NCBI RefSeq assembly: GCF_042648505.1
Contig: NZ_JBHRXK010000005.1
Coordinates: forward strand, 124,001-188,000
From: Lysobacter_L cavernae
Lineage (GTDB): Bacteria; Pseudomonadota; Gammaproteobacteria; Xanthomonadales; Xanthomonadaceae
Length of the DNA stretch: 64,000 nt
Direction of reading: 5' to 3'
This document shows, in pieces, positions 1-8,503 of the stretch. Under the pieces are notes generated by a model. It worked only from the letters and a program-made list of their open reading frames with translations. It was not told the DNA's origin and ran no database searches. Each line of letters begins with the position of its first letter. Position 1 is the first letter of the stretch. The position numbers were made by a program, and so were the translations under genes.

Positions 1-447
1 GAGTCGAACGCGATCCTGTGCTGGCTGGCCGAGGGCACGCCGTACTGGAGCGGCGATGCCTGGCAACGCGCGCAGGCACTGAGCTGGCTGTTCTTCGAGC
101 AATACAGCCACGAGCCGTATGTCGCGGTGGCGCGCTTCATCCGCGGCTGGACGCCGCTGGATTCGCCGCGTCGCGCCGACCTGCCGCAACTGCGCGAGCG
201 TGGCCAGCAGGCGTTGGCGGTGATGGAACAGCACCTCAAGGTGCACCCCTGGTTCACCGGCGACGCCTACGGCATCGCCGATATCGCCCTGTTCGCCTAC
301 ACCGATGTTGCCGACGAGGGCGGTTTCGACCTCGCGCCGTACCCGGCGGTTCGCGACTGGCTGGCACGGGTGCGCAAGACCCCGGGCTTCATTGCGATGC
401 CGTCGCCGCCGGTGGAAGCGGCCTCGCGCATGGCGCTGCCCGACTGA
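1..447 (+). CDS. Glutathione S-transferase family protein (5' truncated by the window)
   Basis: The reading frame is open from base 1 and ends at a TGA at 445-447, so 148 C-terminal residues are visible and the N-terminus lies outside the window. The first residues (ESNAILCWLAEGT) match the end of the thioredoxin-like N-terminal domain of GSTs, where Glu-Ser binds the gamma-glutamyl group of glutathione. An all-helical C-terminal domain follows, including the GDAYGIADIALFAY segment (usual pattern 'sxADial') near visible residues 88-101. The substrate cannot be told. The next gene starts 45 bp downstream on the same strand. Family assignment is secure; the specific role is not. Confidence 0.85.
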   Translation, partial: ESNAILCWLAEGTPYWSGDAWQRAQALSWLFFEQYSHEPYVAVARFIRGWTPLDSPRRADLPQLRERGQQALAVMEQHLKVHPWFTGDAYGIADIALFAYTDVADEGGFDLAPYPAVRDWLARVRKTPGFIAMPSPPVEAASRMALPD

Positions 448-492
448 TTCCTCACTTCAGATCTTCTCCTGACCGAGAAGCGGAGCTCCTTG

Positions 493-2790
493 ATGTCCGC
501 ACAACCGCAGTACGCCGTGCCCCATCCGACCAATCCAATCCCAGCGCGCATGAAAGGCCTCAATCGCGCCGAGATCTGCGACGTCAATTTCACCGAGTTC
601 GTCAAGCAATGGAGTGGGCACGCGCAGGCGAGGCCTGCACCCGGCGAGGCGATCCTCGACGGCAGCGCGCTCGACGCGCGCGGCTTCCGTGAACTGTTCG
701 AATCGCAGTTGGTCAGCCGTCACCTCGACCTGATGGCGCGCGTGCTGCGCGTGCAGAACAAGGTCTTCTACACGATCGGCTCCAGCGGCCACGAAGGCAA
801 TGCCATGGTCGCGCGCCTGACGCGCCATACCGATCCGGCGTTCCTGCATTACCGCAGCGGCGGCTTCATGGCCGAGCGCTTCCGCAAGCTGCCTGGACTT
901 GATCCGGTGATGGATTCGGCACTGAGCTTCGCCGCCAGCAAGGACGACCCGGCCTCCGGCGGCCGCCACAAGGTCTGGGGCAGCAAGCCGTTGTGGGTAC
1001 TGCCGCAGACCTCGACGATCGCCTCGCACCTGCCCAAGGCGCTGGGCACCGCGATCGCGATCGAGACCGGCAAGCGTCTTGGCCATGCGTTGCCGATCCC
1101 GGACGACAGCATCACGATCTGTTCGTTCGGCGACGCTTCCAGCAACCACGCCACCGCGCAGACCGCGTTCAATGCCGCGGCCTGGACGGCGTATCAGAAG
1201 CTGCCGGCGCCGGCGCTGTTCGTGTGCGAGGACAACGGCATCGGCATCTCGGTGAAGACCCCGAACGGCTGGGTGGCGCGCAACTTCGCCCAGCGCCCGG
1301 ACCTCGATTATTTCTACGCCGACGGCCTCGACCTGGCCAACGGCTACGGTGACGTCCAGCGCGCGGTCGAGCATTGCCGCCGTACGCGCCGGCCGACCTT
1401 CCTGCACCTGCGCACCACCCGCATCATGGGTCATGCCGGTACCGACTTCGAGATCGAGTGGCGTTCGATCGAGGAGCTGTGCGCGGTCGAGGCGACCGAC
1501 CCGCTGCTGCGCTCGGCTGCGATCGCGCTCGAGTCGGGCCTGATGACGAAGGACGAAGTGCTGGCACTGTACGAGGCCACGCGGAAGCAGTGCTTCGCCG
1601 CGGCCGAGGAAGCTGACCGTCGGCCCAAGCTCGATCAGCTCGAGGAAGTGATCGCGCCGCTGGCACCGTACACCGCGAAAGCCGTGCAGCAGGAGGCCCA
1701 GCGCGCCGACTATGCCCAGCGCCGCCTGGAGGTGTTCGGCGGCGAGGCCAAGCTGCCCGAGAACCAGCCGCCGCGGCATCTGGCGATCCAGATCAATAAC
1801 GCGCTGCACGACACCTTCGCCAAGTATCCGGAAACGCTGCTGTTCGGCGAGGACGTGGCGCAGAAGGGCGGCGTCTACACCGTCACCAAGGGCCTGCAGA
1901 AAGCGTTCGGCCCGCGCCGCGTGTTCAACACGCTGCTCGACGAGACCATGATCCTGGGCATGGCGCAGGGCTTTGCCAATGTCGGCCTGCTGCCGATCCC
2001 CGAAATCCAGTACCTGGCGTATTTCCACAACGCCTGTGACCAGATCCGCGGCGAGGCGGCCTCGCTGCAGTTCTTCAGCAACAACCAGTACGCCAACCCG
2101 ATGGTGGTGCGCATCGCCGGCCTCGGGTATCAGCGTGGCTTCGGCGGGCACTTCCACAACGACAACTCGATCACCGCGCTGCGCGACATCCCAGGGCTCG
2201 TGGTCGGTTGCCCGTCGCGCGGCGATGACGCGGCGACCATGCTGCGCACGCTGACCGCGCTGGCCAAGGTCGACGGCCGCGTCAGCGTGTTCCTTGAGCC
2301 GATCGCGCTGTACATGACCAAGGATCTGTACGAGCCCGGTGACGGCGGTTGGCTGACCAGCTATCCGAAGCCCGACGAGGCGATGGCGCTGGGCGAAGGC
2401 CGCGTCTACGGTGAAGGCAATGACGACCTGGTGATCTTCACCTACGGCAATGGCGTGCCAATGAGTCTACGTGCCGCGCGTGCGATCGAAGCCAGGCACG
2501 GCTGGAAGGCGCGCGTGATCGACCTGCGCTGGCTGGTGCCGCTCAACGAGAACTACATCCGCGAGCAGGCCAAACGCGCCAAGCGCATCCTGATCGTCGA
2601 CGAAGGCCGCCACAGTGCTGGCGTGGGCGAGGGCGTCCTGACCGCGATCGCCGAGGGCGGCTTTGGCGCGCGACCGTTCCAGCGCGTGGTCGGTGTCGAT
2701 ACCTACACGCCGCTGGCGGGCGCCGCGTTCCTGGTGATTCCGGGCGAGGACGACATCGTCGCCGCGGCCGACGTGCTGGCGCAGGGCTGA
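493..2790 (+). CDS. Thiamine diphosphate-dependent 2-oxoacid dehydrogenase E1, fused alpha and beta subunits
   Basis: This 765-residue protein has an E1-alpha half and an E1-beta half in one chain. The alpha part carries the thiamine-diphosphate segment starting GDASSN near residue 213 and continuing to EDNGIGIS. The beta part begins near residue 430 and has GEDVAQKGGVY near 452. In branched-chain 2-oxoacid dehydrogenases these two halves are usually separate proteins. The enzyme should decarboxylate a 2-oxoacid and pass the acyl group to a lipoyl E2, but no E2, E3 or lipoylation gene is adjacent, so the substrate is unknown. ATG at 493 is chosen over the TTG just before it; a GGAG lies about 8 bases upstream. 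asnB starts 9 bases after the stop. Confidence 0.85.
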   Translation: MSAQPQYAVPHPTNPIPARMKGLNRAEICDVNFTEFVKQWSGHAQARPAPGEAILDGSALDARGFRELFESQLVSRHLDLMARVLRVQNKVFYTIGSSGHEGNAMVARLTRHTDPAFLHYRSGGFMAERFRKLPGLDPVMDSALSFAASKDDPASGGRHKVWGSKPLWVLPQTSTIASHLPKALGTAIAIETGKRLGHALPIPDDSITICSFGDASSNHATAQTAFNAAAWTAYQKLPAPALFVCEDNGIGISVKTPNGWVARNFAQRPDLDYFYADGLDLANGYGDVQRAVEHCRRTRRPTFLHLRTTRIMGHAGTDFEIEWRSIEELCAVEATDPLLRSAAIALESGLMTKDEVLALYEATRKQCFAAAEEADRRPKLDQLEEVIAPLAPYTAKAVQQEAQRADYAQRRLEVFGGEAKLPENQPPRHLAIQINNALHDTFAKYPETLLFGEDVAQKGGVYTVTKGLQKAFGPRRVFNTLLDETMILGMAQGFANVGLLPIPEIQYLAYFHNACDQIRGEAASLQFFSNNQYANPMVVRIAGLGYQRGFGGHFHNDNSITALRDIPGLVVGCPSRGDDAATMLRTLTALAKVDGRVSVFLEPIALYMTKDLYEPGDGGWLTSYPKPDEAMALGEGRVYGEGNDDLVIFTYGNGVPMSLRAARAIEARHGWKARVIDLRWLVPLNENYIREQAKRAKRILIVDEGRHSAGVGEGVLTAIAEGGFGARPFQRVVGVDTYTPLAGAAFLVIPGEDDIVAAADVLAQG

Positions 2791-2799
2791 GGCCAGGCT

Positions 2800-4749
2800 A
2801 TGTGCGGCTTGGCCGGTCTGTTACGTCCTGCACCCGACACGGACGAGGAACGGCTGACTGCGCTGGTGCGCGCGATGGGCGACGCGCTTGTCCATCGCGG
2901 CCCCGACGACAGTGGCGTATGGGCTGATGCCCAGGCCGGTGTCGCGCTCGCGCACCGGCGCCTGAGCATCCTCGACCTGTCACCACTTGGCCATCAGCCG
3001 ATGGCCTCGGCCGATCATCGCTATGTCGTGGCCTATAACGGCGAGATCTACAACTTCGCCGAGTTGCGCGAGGTGCTGGTCGCGCGCGGCCACGGGTTTC
3101 GCGGTCATTCCGACACCGAAGTGCTGCTCGCCGCAGTGGTGGAGTGGGGAGTCGAGGCCGCGATCACCCGCTGCAACGGCATGTTCGCAATCGCGTTGTG
3201 GGACCGCCAGGAGCGCTGCCTGTGGCTGGCGCGCGATCGGGTCGGCAAGAAACCGCTGTACTACGGCTGGGCCGGCGACACCTTCGTGTTCGGTTCCGAG
3301 CTCAAGGCGCTGTGGCAGCACCCCGATTTCGACAACGCGGTCAGCCGCGACGCGCTGGCGTTGCTGCTGCGCCTGGATTACATTCCGGCGCCGCATGCGA
3401 TCCACGTCGATACCTTCAAGCTGATGCCGGGTTCGCTGTTGCGTATCGATGCGGTGGCGGTGGCAAGCGGTGCGGCGGCGCATGCGCCCGAGCGCGACCA
3501 GCATCGATACTGGCAGCCGCGCGAACGCATGGCGGCGGCGATCGCCCAGCCTTTCGGCGGCGATGTGCTGGAAGCCGAGAATCGGCTGGACGAACTGCTG
3601 CGTGAAGCGGTGGCGTTGCGCATGGTCGCCGACGTGCCGGTCGGGGTGTTCCTGTCCGGCGGCACCGACTCCTCGATCGTCACCGCGCTGATGCAGGCGC
3701 AAAGCCGGCACCCGGTGCGCACCTTCACGATCGGTTTCGAGCGCTCGCACCACGACGAGGCCCACCTGGCGCGGGAAGTCGCTGAGCACCTGCACACCGG
3801 GCACACCGAGCTGTACGTCAGCGGCAGCGATGCACTGGCGGTGGTGCCGACGTTACCGGCGATGTTCGACGAGCCGTTTGCGGATGCTTCGCAGGTGCCG
3901 ACCGCGCTGGTGGCCAAGCTCGCCCGCAGCGCGGTCACGGTGGCGCTGTCGGGCGATGGCGGTGACGAGCTGTTCTTCGGCTACAAGCGCTACGAGCGCG
4001 CGCTGCGCAACTGGCGCTGGCAGCAACGCGTGCCGTCGCTGCTGCGACGGGCGTTGGCTCGCAGCGCGCAGCAGCACGGTGAGGCCTCGCGCGCGGGCGG
4101 TTTCGCGGCGTTGGCGGCGGAGATGGGCGCGCGCGGCATCGGCGATGTCTACCGCCAGCGCATCGCACGCTGGCGCGACCCGCAGGCCGCGGTGCCGGGC
4201 GCCACGTTGCCCATCACTTTGTACGATCAGCCCGATCCGCTGCGCGGCGCCGGCACGCCGGCTGACGCGATGATGCTGGCCGATTTCAGCGTGTACCTGC
4301 CCGAGGACCTGTTGTGCAAGGTCGACCGCACCAGCATGGCGGTCAGCCTGGAGGCGCGCGCGCCGTTGCTGGACTGGCAGGTGGCCGAATTCACCTGGTC
4401 GCTGCCGCTGGACTTCAAGCGCCATCCATCCGGCAACAAGTACCTGCTCAAGCAGGTGTTGCGGCGTTACCTGCCTGACAGCATGGTCGATCGCGGCAAG
4501 CGCGGTTTCGGCGCGCCGGTCAGTGAGTGGCTGCGCGGCGACCTGCGCGAGTGGGCCGCGTCATTGCTCGAGCCGCAGCGTCTGCGTAACGAAGGTTATT
4601 TCGATGCCGATTTGGTGCACGGCCTGTGGCAGCAGTTCCTCGGCGGCGAGCGCAAGTGGCACACGCACCTGTGGAACGTGCTGATGTTCCAGGCCTGGCA
4701 CGAGCATTGGCGTGAGCAGCGCCGCGCCTTGTGCGCGGCCAACACCTAG
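2800..4749 (+). CDS. asnB: Asparagine synthase (glutamine-hydrolysing)
   Basis: The product has 649 residues. Cys2 directly after the initiator Met is the nucleophile of the N-terminal class II glutaminase domain (MCGLAGLL), which releases ammonia from glutamine. The C-terminal synthetase domain carries the ATP-pyrophosphatase loop SGGTDSS near residue 286 and makes asparagine from aspartate with ATP. A GDGGDELFFGYKRY segment further on is typical of the family. Related proteins in polysaccharide loci amidate other substrates, but no exosortase or glycosyltransferase cluster is present, so plain asparagine synthesis is the first choice. Its stop codon overlaps the stop of ygfZ on the opposite strand within a shared CTAG. 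Confidence 0.9.
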   Translation: MCGLAGLLRPAPDTDEERLTALVRAMGDALVHRGPDDSGVWADAQAGVALAHRRLSILDLSPLGHQPMASADHRYVVAYNGEIYNFAELREVLVARGHGFRGHSDTEVLLAAVVEWGVEAAITRCNGMFAIALWDRQERCLWLARDRVGKKPLYYGWAGDTFVFGSELKALWQHPDFDNAVSRDALALLLRLDYIPAPHAIHVDTFKLMPGSLLRIDAVAVASGAAAHAPERDQHRYWQPRERMAAAIAQPFGGDVLEAENRLDELLREAVALRMVADVPVGVFLSGGTDSSIVTALMQAQSRHPVRTFTIGFERSHHDEAHLAREVAEHLHTGHTELYVSGSDALAVVPTLPAMFDEPFADASQVPTALVAKLARSAVTVALSGDGGDELFFGYKRYERALRNWRWQQRVPSLLRRALARSAQQHGEASRAGGFAALAAEMGARGIGDVYRQRIARWRDPQAAVPGATLPITLYDQPDPLRGAGTPADAMMLADFSVYLPEDLLCKVDRTSMAVSLEARAPLLDWQVAEFTWSLPLDFKRHPSGNKYLLKQVLRRYLPDSMVDRGKRGFGAPVSEWLRGDLREWAASLLEPQRLRNEGYFDADLVHGLWQQFLGGERKWHTHLWNVLMFQAWHEHWREQRRALCAANT

Positions 4750-5618
4750 CGCGCCAGTCCATCCAGCAGGGGTCGCTCACGCAGCGGCTGGCTTTCCACG
4801 CTGAGCGGCTGGGCTGCGCGCTCGAACGGCAGCACCGCCAGCGCGAGATGCCGGCCGGTGTGGTCGGCCGTGGCGACCAGCTTGCCCAAGGCCGTCGACT
4901 CGCCGCGCACTTCTGCGCCGTCCGCCAAGGCCGCATCGGCTTCGAACAACGCCAATCCGCGCTTGGCCTGTCCGAGGAAGTGCGTGCGCGCGACGATCTC
5001 CTGGCCCGGGTAGCAGCCCTTCTTGACGCTGAAGGCGTGCAGGCGCTCAAGCGACAACTGCTGCGGCGTCCAGTGCTCGGCTTGCGAAGGCGCAAGGCGG
5101 GGCAGGCCGTGCTCGAGGTCGAAGGCGGCCCAGCGCGATCGTGCGTCGTCATCGCTCGCGACCGCAGCGGCGAGGGCGATGCGCAGGGTGCGTGCGCCGC
5201 CGGTCGCGCCGAGATCGAGCTCGATGCCGCTACTTTCGTCGCCGGCAAACGTGTCGCCCGACGCCGAGGCCGGCGCCGCGAACCGGCCCTGCACCAGCAG
5301 GTCGTCGCGTACGTCGATCGTCACCTTGGCGCGGAACACGAAACGCTGCAGCGCCGCGGAAAACGCGACCGGGTCGGCATCGGGTAGGACCAGCCACAGC
5401 GCGTCATCGGCCAGTTTCAGCAAAGCGAACAGGGCCAGCACACGCCCTTTCGGCGTCAGCCAGCCACTCCAGTGCCACTGTCCGGGTGCCAGCCCGGTGA
5501 CGTCGTTCATGAACTGTGCCTGCGCAAAAGCCGCGGCATCACGCCCGGTCAGGGCGATCACGCGATGATCACCCAGGGCGAAAGCAGGGGCGGTGGAGGT
5601 TTGCGGGTTGTCAGGCAT
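4746..5618 (-). CDS. ygfZ: tRNA-modifying / iron-sulfur repair protein YgfZ, folate-binding
   Basis: This is a 290-residue member of the YgfZ/GcvT-like folate-binding family, which helps maintain iron-sulfur enzymes, including radical-SAM tRNA methylthiolases, in a tetrahydrofolate-dependent way. The family signature KGCYPGQE is present with its conserved Cys near residue 202, and the length is normal. It is transcribed divergently from the SDHAF4-like gene and sdhCDAB, 29 bp away, which is fitting because succinate dehydrogenase carries three iron-sulfur clusters. The start is the first ATG. The 3' end converges on asnB with a 4-base overlap. Confidence 0.9.
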   Translation of the reverse strand: MPDNPQTSTAPAFALGDHRVIALTGRDAAAFAQAQFMNDVTGLAPGQWHWSGWLTPKGRVLALFALLKLADDALWLVLPDADPVAFSAALQRFVFRAKVTIDVRDDLLVQGRFAAPASASGDTFAGDESSGIELDLGATGGARTLRIALAAAVASDDDARSRWAAFDLEHGLPRLAPSQAEHWTPQQLSLERLHAFSVKKGCYPGQEIVARTHFLGQAKRGLALFEADAALADGAEVRGESTALGKLVATADHTGRHLALAVLPFERAAQPLSVESQPLRERPLLDGLAR

Positions 5619-5636
5619 GAAGGCGGGACTTAAGAT
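5608..5636 (+). promoter_or_regulatory. Predicted sigma70 promoter of the sdh transcript
   Basis: TTGTCA (5608-5613) and TAAGAT (5631-5636) are separated by exactly 17 bases, matching five and four of six consensus positions. The expected start of transcription is about 5643, only a few bases before the ATG of the SDHAF4-like gene at 5648. The boxes overlap the 5' end of ygfZ on the other strand. Read from sequence only. Confidence 0.5.
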
Positions 5637-5647
5637 TTAACGCTGTG

Positions 5648-5812
5648 ATGATAGGCCAAACCACTCCGGTCACCGCGCCCGAGGCGCCCGAAGCACCGGT
5701 TCCCACGCCGGTTGCCGACGACGCCCATGCGAAAGAGTTCGGGGGCCGCGAAGGCCCCGAACCGACCCGCTACGGCGACTGGGAAAAGAACGGCCGCTGC
5801 ATCGATTTCTGA
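5648..5812 (+). CDS. DUF1674 protein, succinate dehydrogenase assembly factor 4 (SDHAF4)-like
   Basis: This small gene encodes 54 residues. The C-terminal half contains the DUF1674/SDHAF4 signature: EFGGREGPEPTRYGDWEK followed by NGRCIDF at the very end. The N-terminal half is Pro/Ala-rich and probably disordered. In eukaryotes SDHAF4 binds the free, flavinylated SdhA subunit, protects it from oxidation and promotes its joining to SdhB; the bacterial role is inferred by homology. It is the first gene behind a good promoter and lies 82 bp upstream of sdhC on the same strand. ATG at 5648 is used; a GTG lies immediately before it. It is easily missed because of its size. Confidence 0.85.
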   Translation: MIGQTTPVTAPEAPEAPVPTPVADDAHAKEFGGREGPEPTRYGDWEKNGRCIDF

Positions 5813-5894
5813 CGCGTCACTTCACCGTTCCATTCCGTAGATTTTTTGTCCCGCCACGCGGCCACGCCGCCCAGCCGAGAGACAGCGCACGCTC

Positions 5895-6290
5895 ATGGCG
5901 AACCGCGAACGACCTCTTTCACCCCATCTGCAGGTGTATGCCTGGCAGATCCAGATGGTGACCTCGATCCTGCACCGGGCCACCGGTGTCGTCCTTGTCC
6001 TGGGCAGCCTGCTGGTCCTGTGCGGCTTCCTGTCGCTGGCGGCCGGTCCCGAGTCATGGGCGAAGTTCAGTGGCTTCACCCGTTCGGGCTTCGGCTTCCT
6101 GATCCTGTTCGGCTGGAGTTGGGCACTGGCCTACCACCTGATCAACGGCATTCGCCATCTGGTCCAGGACGCGGGCTACGCCTACAAGGTCGAGACTTTC
6201 GTCCGCAACGGCTGGATCAGCGTCGTCGGCAGCCTCGTGCTGACCGCCGCGATCTGGCTGGTCGCCATGCTGCAGCGGGGTGCTGCATGA
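5895..6290 (+). CDS. sdhC: Succinate dehydrogenase cytochrome b556 subunit
   Basis: This 131-residue membrane anchor of complex II has three predicted transmembrane helices. It carries the N-terminal RPLSPHLQVY and SILHRATG segments of SdhC (Ser24 and Arg28 line the ubiquinone site). His81 and His88 in YHLINGIRHL include the axial ligand of haem b. It starts at ATG 5895, behind a GAGAGA purine stretch, and its TGA overlaps the sdhD start as ATGA. It works in the inner membrane with SdhD to pass electrons from the SdhAB clusters to quinone. Confidence 0.95.
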   Translation: MANRERPLSPHLQVYAWQIQMVTSILHRATGVVLVLGSLLVLCGFLSLAAGPESWAKFSGFTRSGFGFLILFGWSWALAYHLINGIRHLVQDAGYAYKVETFVRNGWISVVGSLVLTAAIWLVAMLQRGAA

Positions 6291-6679
6291 GCGCCAACGA
6301 CAAGCTGCGCAACCCGCTCAAGACCGCGCGCGGTCTGGGCTCGGCGAAAGACGGCACGCATCACTTCATCGTCCAGCGCATCACCGCGATCGCGCTGGTG
6401 TTCCTGTCGATCTACGTGCTGTGGCTGATCGTGTCGCTGGTCGGCGCCGATTACGCGACGGTCCGCGCCAAGGTCGCCAACCCGTGCCACGCGGTGCTGC
6501 TGATCGCGTTCCTGGTCTCGATGTTCTGGCATGCCCAGCTCGGCATCCAGGTGATCATCGAGGACTATGTCCATACCCCCGGGCTCGCGGTGGCTTCGCA
6601 GCTCGCGGTCCGTTTTGTTTGCGTCCTCGCTGCACTCGCTAGCGTGCTCGCCGTACTCCGCATCGCGCTCGGGAGCTGA
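6287..6679 (+). CDS. sdhD: Succinate dehydrogenase hydrophobic membrane anchor subunit
   Basis: The 130-residue product is the second membrane anchor of complex II, with three hydrophobic helices. The WHAQLGIQVIIEDYVH region carries the conserved Asp-Tyr pair that, in the E. coli enzyme, helps bind ubiquinone. ATG 6287 overlaps the sdhC stop by 4 bases, which supports translational coupling and rejects the longer upstream open frame. sdhA begins three bases after the stop. Confidence 0.93.
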   Translation: MSANDKLRNPLKTARGLGSAKDGTHHFIVQRITAIALVFLSIYVLWLIVSLVGADYATVRAKVANPCHAVLLIAFLVSMFWHAQLGIQVIIEDYVHTPGLAVASQLAVRFVCVLAALASVLAVLRIALGS

Positions 6680-6682
6680 TCG

Positions 6683-8488
6683 ATGGCTGCTTATAAGAAC
6701 ACCGCTTACAAGATCACGGAACACCAGTTCGACATGATCGTGGTCGGCGCTGGCGGTGCCGGCCTGCGCGCCACCTTCGGCCTGGCCCAGAAGGGGCTCA
6801 AGACCGCCTGCATCACCAAGGTGTTCCCGACCCGCTCGCACACCGTGGCCGCGCAGGGCGGCATCTCGGCCGCGCTGGCCAACATGGGCGAGGACGACTG
6901 GCGCTACCACTTCTTCGATACCGTCAAGGGCTCGGACTGGCTGGGCGACCAGGACGCGATCGAGTACATGTGCAAGGAAGCGATCCCGGCGATCATCGAG
7001 CTCGAGCACCAGGGCGTGCCGTTCTCGCGCACCGCCGAGGGCAAGATCTACCAGCGCCCGTTCGGCGGCATGACCACCAAGTACGGCGAAGGCCCGCCGG
7101 CGCAGCGTACTTGCGCCGCCGCCGACCGCACCGGCCACGCCATCCTGCACACGCTGTACCAGCAATCGCTGGCGCACGACGCGCAGTTCTTCATCGAGTA
7201 CTTCGCGCTCGACCTGATCATGGACGCCGATGGCGCCTGCCGTGGCGTGCTCGCGCTCGACATGGCCGAGGGCACGCTGCACCTGTTCCGCGCCCAGGGT
7301 ACGGTGCTGGCGACCGGCGGCTACGGTCGCGCCTACTTCTCCGCGACCTCGGCGCACACCTGCACCGGCGACGGCGGCGGCATGGCGCTGCGCGCCGGCC
7401 TGGGCCTGCAGGACATGGAGTTCGTGCAGTTTCACCCGACCGGCATCTACGGCGCCGGCTGCCTGATCACCGAAGGCGTGCGAGGCGAGGGCGGCATCCT
7501 GCGCAACAGCAACGGCGAGCGCTTCATGGAGCGCTACGCGCCGAGCGTGAAGGACCTGGCGCCGCGCGACATGGTCAGCCGTTCGATGACGATCGAGATC
7601 CGCGAAGGTCGCGGCGTCGGCGAGCACAAGGACCACATCCTGCTCGACCTGACCCACCTCGGCCCGGAAGTGATCCACGAGAAGCTGCCGGGCATCGCCG
7701 AGTCGGCGCGTATCTTCGCCAACGTCGACGTCGAGAAGCAGCCGATCCCGGTGATCCCGACCGTGCACTACAACATGGGCGGCATCCCGACCAACTACCA
7801 CGGCGAAGTGGTGCAGCTGAAGAACGGCAACCCCGATGCCGTGGTGCCGGGCCTGTACGCGATCGGCGAAGCCGCCTGCGTGTCGGTGCATGGCGCCAAC
7901 CGTCTGGGTTCCAACTCGCTGCTCGACCTGGTCGTGTTCGGCCGCGCCGTGGCCAATCGCTGCGCCGAGACGATCAAGCCCAACGGCAATCCCGGCAAGA
8001 TCGCTTCCGATGCCTGCGATCAGGCCCTGTCGCGCCTGGACAAGCTGCGCAATGCCAGCGGCGGCACCCCGACCGCGGTCATCCGCGACAAGATGCAGCG
8101 CACGATGCAGGCCGACGCGGCCGTGTTCCGTACCGGCGAGACCCTGGCCGATGGCGTGCGCAAAATCCGCGAGATCAACGCCTCGTTCGCCGACGTCAAG
8201 GTGTCCGACAAATCACTGGTCTGGAACTCGGACCTGATCGAGACCTACGAACTGTCGAACCTGCTGGGCCAGGCGCTGGCCACGATCGTTTCGGCCGAGA
8301 ACCGCACCGAGTCGCGCGGCGCGCATGCGCGTGAGGACTTCCCGGATCGTGACGACACCCATTGGCACAAGCACACGCTGTGCTGGGTCGACGACACGGG
8401 TGAAACCCGCATCGACTACCGTCCGGTGCACATGTACACGCTGACCGATGACGTCGCCGTGGTCCCGCCGAAGAAGCGCGTCTACTGA
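6683..8488 (+). CDS. sdhA: Succinate dehydrogenase flavoprotein subunit
   Basis: This 601-residue subunit oxidises succinate to fumarate in the citric acid cycle. The dinucleotide-binding GAGGAG lies at 22-27. His53 in RSHTVAAQGGI is the residue to which FAD is covalently attached. The HGANRLGSNSLLDLVVFG segment near 405 is the C-terminal FAD site. Length and order match the proteobacterial enzyme. Flavinylation would be helped by SdhE, encoded about 1.3 kb downstream, and subunit protection possibly by the SDHAF4-like protein encoded upstream. Confidence 0.97.
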   Translation: MAAYKNTAYKITEHQFDMIVVGAGGAGLRATFGLAQKGLKTACITKVFPTRSHTVAAQGGISAALANMGEDDWRYHFFDTVKGSDWLGDQDAIEYMCKEAIPAIIELEHQGVPFSRTAEGKIYQRPFGGMTTKYGEGPPAQRTCAAADRTGHAILHTLYQQSLAHDAQFFIEYFALDLIMDADGACRGVLALDMAEGTLHLFRAQGTVLATGGYGRAYFSATSAHTCTGDGGGMALRAGLGLQDMEFVQFHPTGIYGAGCLITEGVRGEGGILRNSNGERFMERYAPSVKDLAPRDMVSRSMTIEIREGRGVGEHKDHILLDLTHLGPEVIHEKLPGIAESARIFANVDVEKQPIPVIPTVHYNMGGIPTNYHGEVVQLKNGNPDAVVPGLYAIGEAACVSVHGANRLGSNSLLDLVVFGRAVANRCAETIKPNGNPGKIASDACDQALSRLDKLRNASGGTPTAVIRDKMQRTMQADAAVFRTGETLADGVRKIREINASFADVKVSDKSLVWNSDLIETYELSNLLGQALATIVSAENRTESRGAHAREDFPDRDDTHWHKHTLCWVDDTGETRIDYRPVHMYTLTDDVAVVPPKKRVY

Positions 8489-8503
8489 TCCGGAGCGAGC
8501 ACT

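Noticed and set aside
2800..4749. Exosortase-associated amidotransferase instead of asparagine synthase
   Set aside because: No exosortase, PEP-CTERM or polysaccharide genes are in the window.
6182..7891. A 569-codon open frame on the minus strand opposite sdhC-sdhA
   Set aside because: His/Arg/Gln-rich shadow of sdhA; no ribosome site or family match.
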